From Methanosarcina sp. (GTDB taxonomy: Archaea; Halobacteriota; Methanosarcinia; Methanosarcinales; Methanosarcinaceae): a stretch of DNA of 47,958 bases. The position numbers and the translations under genes were made by a program. Below are positions 37,350 to 46,326 of the stretch, piece by piece; positions within the stretch are counted from its first letter, which is position 1, and each line of letters starts with the position of its first letter. The stretch spans positions 39,658 through 87,615 of the forward strand of contig PLUB01000118.1 in NCBI GenBank assembly GCA_003164755.1, read 5' to 3'. The notes below the pieces were generated by a model, which ran no database searches, was not told the DNA's origin, and was given only the letters and a program-made list of their open reading frames with translations.

Positions 37350-38078
37350 TCAGTGCATCAATATTTTGTTGAGAGCTGCTTTAATGTCACCTTTGTATAT
37401 ACCACCATGATAACAGATAATTTCTTTGATATCATAATCAATAAGTTTTCTTACAGATTGTTTTGCTTGCTCAAAATCTAGAGTGTACATTGGTAGCGAG
37501 ATCACAAGTTCACCATCTTGAACAAACAAAGCATCGCCAGCAATCAAGGTTTTAAACTCATACAAATATAAGCAGATATGACCTTCAGTATGCCCTGGAG
37601 TTGAAACAATTTCAACGCCACCACACCATGAAAAGATATCATTATCATGAAGAATCCCATCAATATTAACAGGTTCGTAGCTACGATATGATTGTCGTAG
37701 AGCCGTTATCATTTCCTTTTGGCTTTCAGGTAGACTATCATATGTTTCGCGTAGTTTCTGTAATTTTACAAATTCTTTTTCACCATTAATGTATGGTCTT
37801 TCTTTATTGTCAGCAAGAATCTGTACGTCAGGATATTTACGCTTCAATTCTGCTAAAGAACCGATGTGGTCTAAATCTTGGTGTGTAATGACCACTTTTG
37901 TCAGATTGTCTATATTCACGTCTTGGGTCAGAGCATTTTCTGTGATTTTAGATGCTGAATTAGGAGTACCGCAGTCCACCAAAATCATTTCTGTATCACT
38001 TTTTAAAATGACCGGATGGTATGCCTTTACATTATCATTGTAGATCTGCTCAATCGTCAAAACTGTCAACTTATTCAT
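37350..38078 (-). CDS. MBL-fold metallo-hydrolase
   Basis: A 242-residue metallo-beta-lactamase fold protein. The metal motif is THQDLDHIGS (the HxHxDH pattern with Gln-Asp-Leu between, so the second His of the usual motif is replaced by Asp). Later ligands are STPGHTEGH, LIAGDALF and CYHGG. ILVDCGTPNSA is the usual N-terminal strand. The substrate is unknown. The style resembles Firmicutes hydrolases, and it may be acquired. A short remnant ends 12 bp upstream on the same strand, so it was once in a small operon. Confidence 0.87.
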   Translation of the reverse strand: MNKLTVLTIEQIYNDNVKAYHPVILKSDTEMILVDCGTPNSASKITENALTQDVNIDNLTKVVITHQDLDHIGSLAELKRKYPDVQILADNKERPYINGEKEFVKLQKLRETYDSLPESQKEMITALRQSYRSYEPVNIDGILHDNDIFSWCGGVEIVSTPGHTEGHICLYLYEFKTLIAGDALFVQDGELVISLPMYTLDFEQAKQSVRKLIDYDIKEIICYHGGIYKGDIKAALNKILMH

Positions 38079-38089
38079 TTTTACAACAC

Positions 38090-38185
38090 CTATTTTCTCG
38101 CTCGAGTTAGATATTCTTCAACACCTTTATAGTTTGTTGGCAGTGTACCGAATTTTCTGTAAAATCTGATCGATTCTGTATTCTT
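38090..38185 (-). pseudogene. C-terminal remnant of a gene upstream of the MBL hydrolase
   Basis: About 31 codons read NTESIRFYRKFGTLPTNYKG then VEEYLTRARK and TAG at 38090-38092. An earlier piece in another frame is NPTFCNELKEYRID. The compact charged tail looks like a real protein end, perhaps of a regulator. No family is recognised. Confidence 0.35.
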
Positions 38186-39270
38186 TTAATTCATTGCAAA
38201 AAGTAGGATTCAGAGCCAATAGTTTTACTGATAAATATTATGTTTCTATTGTTCTCACTGATACACAGTTTTAAAGTAAAAAATATTTATATTCTTAATT
38301 TCAACTTTCCATTACAATTTTTTGCACTATTAACCTAACTCACAAGCTTAAGAATATAGAGAAACGCAGGCTCATTTTATTTTAAACAAACTACTTTTTT
38401 TCCAGTCAACATGTTTTTCTGTTTACAATTTTAATACTAAGCGTTGCATCATTTTTCACGATTATAACGTAGGAGGCCCACTGCTTTAGATGTGGATACC
38501 CTGGCTTATAATCGTTATATGCAATCTAACCAACTCCTTGCATATCGATTTTTTTATGGAACTTTCATAACTTCAATACATTTGCTATTATTCTGTTTTA
38601 CAATTTCCATCTCGTCAATTTCAGCTTGAGCACAATTGAATTACAAGTCAGCATGGAAATCGTTAAATCTAGATATTATTCCCCCCACATAGATAATCAT
38701 CTAGATCATGCCATCTGAATAATTCTAAGTAAGGCTCATTAATCCTAAAAAAGTTGACCAATTTTTGATGACCCTAACTATATTGGTACTTCATAATATA
38801 GAAAGGATAAATCTTACAGCGTTTTGCAAGATTCATATATATATAATAAATTTCAGTAAGATCATTAGATTCTCGGAAGGCTTTTGATTTCTTCCAAGCG
38901 TAATATTACTTTATAATACATCAAAATTCTTTGAAAGTAAAAATTGAATTTGGAAACCAAAAATTATTCCAAAAAACTTCATCAATGGCGGGAAAAAAAT
39001 AATTGGTCGCATATGGAGTTTAAAGGAATTATTACCATTTAGTGTTCATGTTCAATAAATTGGTGACACGACCTTTCATTTCTGAATAATTAAATCAAGA
39101 ACGTTTTCAAACACTTTTTTATCTTTATTGCTTATCGGACTGAAGCATCTGAAGTACAAAATAAATGCATTAAACCTTCAACTGTTTAAATATCAAGTTT
39201 GATAACACAGTTTATTGCACTCTGTTTCACACATAAAGTGCGTGAGTTCTATTTTAGCATCATTGAAGCA
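38186..39270. other. Gap before the TRAM cluster
   Basis: About 1.1 kb, AT-rich. No frame, repeat or RNA gene could be supported. Confidence 0.4.
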
Positions 39271-39285
39271 AAATTTTATATACAA
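39271..39285 (+). promoter_or_regulatory. Strong TATA box of the TRAM cluster
   Basis: AAATTTTATATACAAG is close to the archaeal consensus. With a start site about 25 bp on, the first TRAM gene would carry a leader of some 160 nt. Such long leaders are common in Methanosarcina cold-response RNAs. Confidence 0.55.
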
Positions 39286-39459
39286 GCGAATATGAATATG
39301 ACCAATTAATTGACTTATCAGAAGCTCTATTGGAGACTAGTTAACCAAGTAGATTAAGTAGGATGTGTACTTCCTGGATTGGGTTTTAAGTACTGTTTTT
39401 ACTCCTTTTTGTCTAAGAGCGCTCTTAAGCAATTAAATAGAAGTTAAAGGAATGAACCT

Positions 39460-39666
39460 ATGTTTAAAGAAGAAAGTATTTCTGTGCCCGTTGAAGAGGG
39501 CGAAACTTATGATGTAACTATTCAGGATATTGCTCGCCAGGGAGATGGCATCGCCCGTATCGAAGGCTTCGTAGTTTTTGTCCCGAATACTAGTGTAGGC
39601 GATGAAGTTCAGATTAAGGTTGGAAGGGTACTTCCAAAATTTGCATTTGCAACTGTTGTCGAATAA
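39460..39666 (+). CDS. TRAM-domain RNA-binding protein, copy 1
   Basis: A 68-residue stand-alone TRAM domain. YDVTIQDIARQGDGIARIEG and the final VLPKFAFATVVE are typical. Stand-alone TRAM proteins in methanogenic archaea have been shown to act as RNA chaperones, including in cold response. This copy is the most divergent in the middle (FVPNTSVGDEVQIKVGRV). AAAGGAATGAACCT precedes the ATG. First of three tandem paralogues with a repeat period of about 270 bp. Confidence 0.93.
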   Translation: MFKEESISVPVEEGETYDVTIQDIARQGDGIARIEGFVVFVPNTSVGDEVQIKVGRVLPKFAFATVVE

Positions 39667-39732
39667 GTACAGCTTCCGAAAATCAAGTATTATATTAAAA
39701 TTTAACTTAAGTAAACTAAGGAATGGTTTTTC

Positions 39733-39939
39733 ATGTTCAGAGAAGAGAGTCGCTCAGTCCCTATCGAAGAGGGCGAAGTTTATGATGTAACAATTCAGGA
39801 TATTGCTCGCCAAGGAGATGGCATTGCCCGTATAGAGGGTTTTGTTATCTTTGTTCCGGGCACCAAAGTTGGTGATGAGGTTCGAATTAAAGTAGAAAGG
39901 GTACTTCCAAAATTTGCATTTGCAAGTGTTGTTGAGTAA
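39733..39939 (+). CDS. TRAM-domain RNA-binding protein, copy 2
   Basis: 68 residues, MFREESRSVPIEEGEVYDVT followed by the shared core. It differs from copy 1 at about a dozen residues (for example FVPGTKVGDEVRIKVERV). The spacer carries TAAGGAATGGTTTTTC just before the ATG, almost the same as before copy 3, so the duplicated unit included the ribosome-binding site. Probably co-transcribed with copy 1 (66-bp gap). Confidence 0.93.
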   Translation: MFREESRSVPIEEGEVYDVTIQDIARQGDGIARIEGFVIFVPGTKVGDEVRIKVERVLPKFAFASVVE

Positions 39940-40001
39940 ATGCAGGTTCGAATTGAATGATTGCTTCAAATTTCAACTTGATTTATTAAGGAATGGTTTT
40001 G

Positions 40002-40208
40002 ATGCTCATAGACGAAAGTAGCTCCGTTCCTGTTAAAGAAGGCGAAGTTTACGATGTGACAATTCAAGATATAGCTCGCCAAGGTGATGGTATTGCTCGT
40101 ATAGAGAGCGTTGTAATTTTTGTCCCAGGAACCAAGGTTGGCGATGAGGTAAGGATTAAAATAGAACGGATACTACCAAAATATGGTTTTGCTAGCCTCG
40201 TTAAATAA
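40002..40208 (+). CDS. TRAM-domain RNA-binding protein, copy 3
   Basis: 68 residues from ATG 40002 (MLIDESSSVPVKEGEVYDVT). The in-frame ATG at 39993 lies within TAAGGAATGGTTTTG, the ribosome-binding site equivalent to that of copy 2, so it is rejected as start. The centre (IESVVIFVPGTKVGDEV) has lost the usual Gly-Phe of the loop seen in copies 1 and 2 (IEGFV). Last gene of the cluster. Confidence 0.92.
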   Translation: MLIDESSSVPVKEGEVYDVTIQDIARQGDGIARIESVVIFVPGTKVGDEVRIKIERILPKYGFASLVK

Positions 40209-40251
40209 GTGATACTTCAAATGAAAACAAGCAAGACTGAAAAATCTTATA

Positions 40252-40285
40252 TCAATAAATTTTTTTCAATCTTTTTTGATTAATT
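40252..40285 (+). terminator. Probable T-rich terminator of the TRAM cluster
   Basis: AATAAATTTTTTTCAATC and CTTTTTTGATT are two close T-runs 45-75 bp after the last TRAM stop, as in archaeal oligo-T termination. Confidence 0.45.
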
Positions 40286-40521
40286 TTGAACCTTTAATGA
40301 CTTTTAGGAGATCCCATTATTACAATGCGTTTTCTTTGATTCTTTCTTTCATTTTTTTGGGACTTGTCATCAAATTTTATTCTGATCTATATTAATCTCT
40401 TATTTGTGATCTCTAATTTTACATTTCGATTTTGATATCAAAGATATTTTCATATTTGAGAAGGACGTAGAAGTAATAATTTGTATCAATAAATTTTCGT
40501 CCGTTTTTGGAGATTTTATTT

Positions 40522-40539
40522 GACAGATAATTATCTGTC
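40522..40539. promoter_or_regulatory. Perfect 18-bp palindrome in the TRAM-mcr gap
   Basis: GACAGATAATTATCTGTC is perfectly symmetric. The half TTTGACAGATTAT recurs at about 40588. A second inverted repeat at 40557-40579 has 8-bp arms TTCAAATT and AATTTGAA. The gap lies between two convergent transcription units, so a bidirectional terminator or a protein-binding site are the main options. Confidence 0.35.
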
Positions 40540-40751
40540 TTTTGATAGTTATTTTTTTCAAATTTTGATTGAATTTGAAATACTGAATTTGACAGATTAT
40601 TACATATTATGGGGACAATATTTTATACTGGCCAATTAATTTGATAGCAGAAATGGAGCAAAAACTTCCATACTTATATAACTTTTTTAGCATTTTGAGT
40701 TAGAAATTTACTAAGTAGAGATAATTTTGATAACTTTTTTAAAGGCTCTCA

Positions 40752-40853
40752 AATGATTTTTGAAAAGCTGATGCCATCTTAATACTTAAACTAATTGTTA
40801 AAAGATTTAAATTTTCCAATTCTCAAATGCATAGAAGTTTATCAAAATATTCT
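40752..40853. repeat. Possible MITE-like element, poorly preserved
   Basis: The right end AGAAGTTTATCAAAATATTCT fits the family. The left end (AATGATTTTTGAAAAGCTGA) is only a weak match. The length is about 100 bp. Confidence 0.3.
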
Positions 40854-40926
40854 GGAATACATATCCCTATTGAACAAAAACAATTTCTGAGAAAAAATAT
40901 ATTAAAACAAGTTAATACGACTAAAA

Positions 40927-40952
40927 AGAAAAAGTAGGCAAAAAAGCCTACT
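40927..40952 (-). terminator. Terminator of the mcr operon
   Basis: Read on the minus strand, AGTAGGC-TTTTTT-GCCTACT forms a perfect 7-bp stem, followed by TTTTCTTTTT. It lies about 27 bp after the mcrA stop. Confidence 0.75.
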
Positions 40953-40979
40953 CTATTTTAAAATATTTGACCATTTAGT

Positions 40980-42695
40980 TTATTTTGCTGGGATGATGAG
41001 AGATCTCTCACCGGCACACACAAATTCTCTCATGGCACCGCGACCGAATTCTCTCCTGGGTTCTGCGAAATTGAAGGGCAGGAGATCATCAGCGAAACAT
41101 ACCTTGATGAGGGGGTTAACGGTGAATGCATCGCCACGGCCTGAATGAGCTGCCTGAGCAATACCTGCGTACCCGCCCTGATGTCCGACGTTCATCGCGT
41201 AGTTAGGGTAGTTAGGACCACGTAGTTCGTCTGGGAGACCTTCATCACCCTGGTAGGACAGAACGTTTGTGGCACCACACTGGTCTTGCAGGTCGTATCC
41301 AAAGAAGCCGAGACGTCCCCATGCTTCCTTATGAAGGTACATGGATAGATACCATGCTGAGAGCCCAGCATTGGCATTTGCGGTTGCAATCGCTGTTGCG
41401 ACACCTGCTGCTGCTGCGAGCACAGTTGCTCTCTGAGATCCACCAAAGTGATCTTCAAGGGCTGTCGGGAATTTTTCATAGGTCTCTATACCATAGATTG
41501 TGGACTCGGTTGCAATGTCTTTTATGACGTCCAAGGTTGCTTTTATCTTGTTGTCCTTGCCGACTTTTGCAGCACCCTTGTATTTGTCGTTGATGTAATC
41601 TATGTTGTAGTAGACGTTGTTGTCGAGGATGTCGTCAGTGTATGCAGCTGTTGCATACTGTGTGAACCCGACACCACCGGACATATAGGATCCGAGCCAG
41701 ATCTGGTCATACAACATGCAGCCTGCACCCACGACTTCAAGGGCGACCTTTGCTGGGTCGTCAATCGCTTTGCGGCTAGTCTGTATGATGTCTGAGAGGT
41801 GACCGAAAGACAGTCCACCTGGCTCATTAGGACCACGTGCACGCCTTGCAGGCAACATTTCACCCATGGAAACCAGAGCTGCATGCTTTGCAGCGAAGGA
41901 CAGGTCAGCGACAGCTGCTTCACCGGCACACATTGAATATGCTGAAATGAAGGACATACCGATCTGCATGGCTGCCCACCTGGAGGTCTGAGCACCGTCA
42001 GTCGTTCTGGAGACGATTGTCGGGATGTGGATTGCCTGCCAGGAAGTTTTGCCGATGGAGGTCTTAATCTGAGCTGCCTGTTCTGCAGTGAACTCCTTAT
42101 TGATATTGATAAGGAACTGCTTGTCGATTTCGTCTGCAAGCGCGTCATCGCCTGTGAAGACTTTGACATAACAGTCATCTACAAGCGCTGGATGGGTTTC
42201 AACCATCATTTCCTGAACAACTGCTGCGCCAGGCATGGCGTGGTTAAGTACTTCAAGATAGTGGTTAATAGTTTCAGGAGTAACTTCCTTACCCAGCCTC
42301 TTTTCAAGGGTCTCGTGAGCAAGGTCAAGACCGACGATACACGTTCTCCTGATATCATCCCACATCTGCTGCATTGCAGCGTTGTTTACGTAGTGGAGGT
42401 CATCAGGTTCTGCAACGATGTCAGTGCCGGAGATGATATAGGGAGTAATTGCACGCTGACCTATAGGAGCACCTGAGTGCATCATCGGGTTGTAGAATGC
42501 AAGGCCTCTCTTCTCTGCAAGTTTCTTTCCGGCTTTAATCATGTCGGCTTTTCTTGGATCTTGCGTAGGTCCAAGCCTCAGGAATTTTTCGGTCTTGTCG
42601 GTAATGTCTTTGGTTGACTGCTTGTTTGACCCAAATTCCTTTGTAAACTTGATTTCCATTGATTTTTTGAATTTAGCGTTAATATCTGCTGCCAT
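40980..42695 (-). CDS. mcrA: Methyl-coenzyme M reductase alpha subunit McrA
   Basis: 571 residues; carries most of the active site with coenzyme F430 and makes methane from methyl-CoM and CoB. Start ATG 42695 ([11 protein letters not shown]) follows GAGGTGACCACA. Visible sites: Gln161 in [12 protein letters not shown] (axial ligand to nickel), His271 in AAKHAALVS (methylated in relatives), Arg285 in [11 protein letters not shown] (methylated by Mmp10), Gly466 in [10 protein letters not shown] (thioglycine) and Cys473 (S-methyl). The last two sit one residue later than in M. acetivorans as I recall it. Last gene of the operon, 10 bp after mcrG, followed by a terminator. The modification states are known for the family, not visible here. 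Confidence 0.98.
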   Translation of the reverse strand: MAADINAKFKKSMEIKFTKEFGSNKQSTKDITDKTEKFLRLGPTQDPRKADMIKAGKKLAEKRGLAFYNPMMHSGAPIGQRAITPYIISGTDIVAEPDDLHYVNNAAMQQMWDDIRRTCIVGLDLAHETLEKRLGKEVTPETINHYLEVLNHAMPGAAVVQEMMVETHPALVDDCYVKVFTGDDALADEIDKQFLININKEFTAEQAAQIKTSIGKTSWQAIHIPTIVSRTTDGAQTSRWAAMQIGMSFISAYSMCAGEAAVADLSFAAKHAALVSMGEMLPARRARGPNEPGGLSFGHLSDIIQTSRKAIDDPAKVALEVVGAGCMLYDQIWLGSYMSGGVGFTQYATAAYTDDILDNNVYYNIDYINDKYKGAAKVGKDNKIKATLDVIKDIATESTIYGIETYEKFPTALEDHFGGSQRATVLAAAAGVATAIATANANAGLSAWYLSMYLHKEAWGRLGFFGYDLQDQCGATNVLSYQGDEGLPDELRGPNYPNYAMNVGHQGGYAGIAQAAHSGRGDAFTVNPLIKVCFADDLLPFNFAEPRREFGRGAMREFVCAGERSLIIPAK

Positions 42696-42705
42696 TGTGG
42701 TCACC

Positions 42706-43452
42706 TCATTTCGGCTGGAATCCGTACTTAGTTCTATTATCGAATATTCTGTGTACCCATTCAACGACTTCTGCATCGCCCCTAAAGGCCACATTGTCTA
42801 CACGGTAGATGGTAGTCCTCTTTGCAGCTTCTGCTTCAGACATAGGCTTTCCAAGGTTTACTTTCCTATCGAGTGGAATTGCAACTTGGTCCTTGTCCAT
42901 GATGATGTTGCCGCCTTCGAGTCTTCTCCTGTCGAGCATATCAAACATTACACCATCTTCCTGGAGACGGACGGAGTGGCCGTGCACTGTTGCACCACGC
43001 ACACCGCAGAGTGCATGGTCACTAATTTCGGTTTCCACCTGAACCTTTGCACATTTTTCCATGTCTCTTTCACGGGCTTCGACTATCTGACGCCCTGAAA
43101 GGGTACCTGGATCCACACCTCTGAAGTTGATTGCTGCGAAGTATGATCTGAAGTATGGGGTAGCTGGGGCATTATACATAGAGTCAGTAAACTGGACGTA
43201 TCTAACTCTGTCACCGGCCTTTGCACCTGGTGTAGCTTCGACAATTTCACGAGTCGAGCATGCTGGCTCTCCCATTTCTGCAAGTGGTGGGTGGGTGCTC
43301 GGGTAGTCGCTTCCTGGTGCACGGTGTCCGAGAATTGCGGTTAAGTCTTCGTCTGGAATTTCCCTGAGTTTTTCAAGTTTTCCAGACATGTGTTTTCTTC
43401 TGTTAGCGCCAACTGATGTCGCTCCTGGGTAAAATTGTGGTTTATATACCAT
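42706..43452 (-). CDS. mcrG: Methyl-coenzyme M reductase gamma subunit McrG
   Basis: 248 residues. Start ATG 43452 ([20 protein letters not shown]) after GGAG. Three upstream codons with ATG 43461 would be MHE and lie inside the mcrC end. Family blocks are [40 protein letters not shown] and [20 protein letters not shown]. McrG binds F430 edges and CoM together with McrA and McrB in the (alpha-beta-gamma)2 complex. It overlaps nothing and is 10 bp from mcrA. Confidence 0.97.
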   Translation of the reverse strand: MVYKPQFYPGATSVGANRRKHMSGKLEKLREIPDEDLTAILGHRAPGSDYPSTHPPLAEMGEPACSTREIVEATPGAKAGDRVRYVQFTDSMYNAPATPYFRSYFAAINFRGVDPGTLSGRQIVEARERDMEKCAKVQVETEISDHALCGVRGATVHGHSVRLQEDGVMFDMLDRRRLEGGNIIMDKDQVAIPLDRKVNLGKPMSEAEAAKRTTIYRVDNVAFRGDAEVVEWVHRIFDNRTKYGFQPK

Positions 43453-43453
43453 T

Positions 43454-44071
43454 TCATGCAACTCCTTTGTGATTTTCTAAATGGTCTAATGTTGTCTTGA
43501 CATATTTCACAATTAAGTTTAGTTTATCCCTGGGACAGGAGTCACCGCGTGTAACCCCACTAGCAATATCCATCACAGTTCCTTTTGTACAAATATTGTC
43601 ATCCATTGGCATCACTAATCTTGTCTTTATCCCTGCTTCTGCAAAATCCTCAAAATCTACCGGTATCTGACTGACGACGATTGCTGGTATATTAGCTTGG
43701 CTCAATATTTCCCTGGCTTTCCTAATTACGTGGTCCTTGATATTTCCGAGGTGGATAACAGCCAGCTTGTGCATTTCAATTTGTGCAATTTCTATTGGAC
43801 TAAGCACAAAAGATCCGGTCATCAGACCTGAATCAGGAATTCCAGAACCTGAATAGAGTACCAGCACACTGACCTGAATGTTTTCTTTCCTCATTCCGTA
43901 CGTGATCTCACATACAGGTTTTGTGATATGCCTCTGACCTGGACTCATGGCAATAGCCACTACATCTGCACGGCAAGCTTCTGCGAGCGTACCTCGCTGA
44001 GCAAGTCCTCCTCCTCTGCCAAGTCCTGAACCACATCGGCAGTCGACTATTTGTGTTTCCCTATCTATCAT
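43454..44071 (-). CDS. mcrC: McrC, methyl-coenzyme M reductase operon protein C
   Basis: 205 residues. The Gly-rich N-terminus VDCRCGSGLGRGGGLAQRGT is diagnostic, with VVAIAMSPGQRHITKPVCEI and the Cys-rich end DNICTKGTVMDIASGVTRGD. McrC is a small component of the ATP-dependent complex that reactivates Mcr by reducing its nickel. Start ATG 44071 lies 12 bp after mcrD. The mcrC stop lies next to the mcrG start, so the two are tightly coupled. Confidence 0.95.
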   Translation of the reverse strand: MIDRETQIVDCRCGSGLGRGGGLAQRGTLAEACRADVVAIAMSPGQRHITKPVCEITYGMRKENIQVSVLVLYSGSGIPDSGLMTGSFVLSPIEIAQIEMHKLAVIHLGNIKDHVIRKAREILSQANIPAIVVSQIPVDFEDFAEAGIKTRLVMPMDDNICTKGTVMDIASGVTRGDSCPRDKLNLIVKYVKTTLDHLENHKGVA

Positions 44072-44083
44072 TTTAATTTATCT

Positions 44084-44578
44084 TTATGTTTTTTCTTGTT
44101 TTTCGATGAAAGCCAACTGGTTTGTCTTGGTTTTAGGATCCACCATACCAAGCAAGCGCGGGTCAGCTTCAGGACCAAGTTTAGCATAGTCAGTTACAGT
44201 AGGCTTTCTCCTAAAAAAATGTCCTTCCCTGAATTCAAAAGAGAACGGCAGAATATTCTCGCATATTTCTCTGACTTTGTCCTTCGATTCAGCATTTGAA
44301 AGTTCAACCCTGATTCTGCCTACACTAATCTTCAGCTCAATAACCTGATCTCCGATCTGAATAGGTTTTCTTAGTGGATGTTCCACCTTTTCTCCGGTAC
44401 CTGGGCCGGAAGATACCCTTTCAGGCAACCTATTGCCCTGTACCAGAACGCGGATTATTCCCTCTATCTTGTAAAGCTCAGTCATAAGCTTCTGAGCTGT
44501 TTCTGGAGAGAGGATTCTATTTGGAAAAATTTCGATTTGAATACTCGAATCTTCTTTATTTAAAGCAGAGTCTGACAT
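44084..44578 (-). CDS. mcrD: McrD, methyl-coenzyme M reductase operon protein D
   Basis: 164 residues. IQIEIFPNRILSPETAQKLM and the closing RREGHFFRRKPTVTDYAKLG-like block (FREGHFFRRKPTVTDYAKLG) identify it. McrD binds Mcr and is thought to act in its assembly or cofactor insertion. It is not part of the purified active enzyme. It lies 23 bp after mcrB and only a weak ribosome-binding site is seen. Confidence 0.95.
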   Translation of the reverse strand: MSDSALNKEDSSIQIEIFPNRILSPETAQKLMTELYKIEGIIRVLVQGNRLPERVSSGPGTGEKVEHPLRKPIQIGDQVIELKISVGRIRVELSNAESKDKVREICENILPFSFEFREGHFFRRKPTVTDYAKLGPEADPRLLGMVDPKTKTNQLAFIEKQEKT

Positions 44579-44601
44579 ATTTAGACCGGATTACTATATT
44601 G

Positions 44602-45906
44602 TTAGAGCGCTCCTGCGACTGCTTTAATTGGCTCGCGGAATTCTGGGATTCCACCAAAAACGTCACCTATGAGGCCAGATGTTGATTCGATTGTGAACAT
44701 CTGGGTGCCTGCGTCAAGGGCTACTGCCGCGCATACGCAGGGGATTGCAAATCCTCTGGAGTGTCGGGTAACCACGTGATTACCGTTGAAGACACCTGGT
44801 CCACCGCCACCGTAGATTGAGTGGCTGAAAAATGAGAACCCTACCGCTACCCCTTCTACTTTACCATAGTCGCATCCTGGGAGACCTGTTTCCTTTTCAA
44901 GTATATCATTGAAATAGAGAAGCGTTGAAGAAACACCCTGAGCTGCGCGTGCTGCACCACAGTTTACAAGAGTAGCTGCAAGTGTACCGGCTGCTGCATA
45001 AGCATTCCACAGAGGAACATCATTTGCCTTGTAGAAATTGTATCCTGAAGGTGCTTTTTTGTCAACTGAAATTATTCCATCTTCAATTGCTTTGCTGACT
45101 ATTGACTGGACAACAGTTCCTATTGTACCGGTCTTTCCATTTTCCTTCACAACATCATGTAAGAGATTGTTGGCGTTAAGGCCCTGGTATGCGAGACCGA
45201 GGAGTTGATGCCTCTCGAACATACCTACTGCACCACCCATCTCAAAAATACCGGCTTGCTCATAGATCGAAGAAAGAGCGGATGAATTTATAGCAGACCG
45301 GTTGGTGATTGCTGCAATATGGTTGGCCATGATATTCCTCAGAGAGAAACCTAGACCTTCGTTGTTCTGGGGGATGCTCAGAATGCTTGCAACGTTTCCG
45401 CCCATGAGGTCCATTGTCTGCGGGTAACTTCCCCATACTGCGCCCTTAACTATGGGTGCATCGTACATGTCGGTTTTGAACATGTCCAGAATAGCCTCTG
45501 TGACTGCTGCTGCACCTACTGTTGTTGCGGACATATAATCTGCGCCGGCAATCATCCTAGACTCTGGGACCTGAACGAGAAGACTCTTTCCTCCCTTGAG
45601 AACCTTTACGTTGGTGTCGTCTCCATTGTCTACTTTAACTAAATCTTTTACCTTTGCTGCAAGTGCATCAACATTTCCAACAAGGTCGTAGTTGAGTCCG
45701 CGACCCAGGATGTGACGACCTTTTCCCCCCATCTTGCCACTAGCAAGTGCACCTTGAATACCTGCGATAGAGATCGCAACCGATCTCTTGGTCTCCAAGA
45801 TGATTTTTTTAATTGCTTTATTTCTTGTTGGAGCAAGACTCATAATGTCGACTTTGCTCTCGAGCAGTTTTCCTCTGTCGTCGTAGATGTCTACTTTGTC
45901 AGACAC
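44602..45906 (-). CDS. mcrB: Methyl-coenzyme M reductase beta subunit McrB
   Basis: 434 residues from a GTG start at 45906 (MSDKVDIYDDRGKLLESKVD). AGGAGG lies at 45921-45916, nine bases before it, and supports GTG. The active-site block is FFSHSIYGGGGPGVFNGNHV, whose Tyr contacts the methyl-CoM/CoB site in solved structures. ETKRSVAISIAGIQGALASG and the end FGGIPEFREPIKAVAGAL are typical. First gene of mcrBDCGA. Its strong ribosome-binding site contrasts with the weak ones of mcrD and mcrC, in line with higher output of the structural subunits. Confidence 0.97.
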   Translation of the reverse strand: MSDKVDIYDDRGKLLESKVDIMSLAPTRNKAIKKIILETKRSVAISIAGIQGALASGKMGGKGRHILGRGLNYDLVGNVDALAAKVKDLVKVDNGDDTNVKVLKGGKSLLVQVPESRMIAGADYMSATTVGAAAVTEAILDMFKTDMYDAPIVKGAVWGSYPQTMDLMGGNVASILSIPQNNEGLGFSLRNIMANHIAAITNRSAINSSALSSIYEQAGIFEMGGAVGMFERHQLLGLAYQGLNANNLLHDVVKENGKTGTIGTVVQSIVSKAIEDGIISVDKKAPSGYNFYKANDVPLWNAYAAAGTLAATLVNCGAARAAQGVSSTLLYFNDILEKETGLPGCDYGKVEGVAVGFSFFSHSIYGGGGPGVFNGNHVVTRHSRGFAIPCVCAAVALDAGTQMFTIESTSGLIGDVFGGIPEFREPIKAVAGAL

Positions 45907-46039
45907 TTATAATTTCCTCCTGATTTGTTAAAATTATTTATGGGATTGATTACCTACACTATGGTAGCTCTTACACTCACTAAATCAATACCTAATCGCT
46001 TTTGAGTGTCACTTTCCCAATGGGAATTCATTCGTTTGG

Positions 46040-46056
46040 AAGGTACTTAAATCTTT
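46040..46056 (-). promoter_or_regulatory. Probable mcr promoter
   Basis: On the minus strand AAAGATTTAAGTACCTT is a TATA-like element with a purine-rich BRE side. It lies about 135 bp before the mcrB GTG, predicting a leader near 110 nt. The 420-bp space to mmp10 holds both divergent promoters. Confidence 0.5.
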
Positions 46057-46326
46057 TGTGTTGCCTGTCAATGAATTGGTATCTGTTTTAAAAATTTGGA
46101 TACTAAGATAAAAATTAGTCTATAATATATCTGTTAAAAAACGATATTTTTTTCAACCAATAAATTTACAAATGCTATTAAAAACAGTCTAAAATGTAAG
46201 AATAGCTACTAAGGTTTATTTTTAATAAAAGAACATTTTGGCGCCAACTTTTTCGTATATAGCATCCCAAGCATGTGAATCACACCAAAAGGCTTTAGTA
46301 ATATTCCTATAATACGAAAGTTTAAT

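Noticed and set aside
40522..40600. CRISPR-like array from repeated GACAGAT units
   Set aside because: Only two or three partial repeats with irregular spacing, and no cas gene in the window.
41267..43098. Long open frames opposite the mcrA and mcrG genes
   Set aside because: These are shadows of strongly biased mcr coding sequence; the mcr frames are certain.
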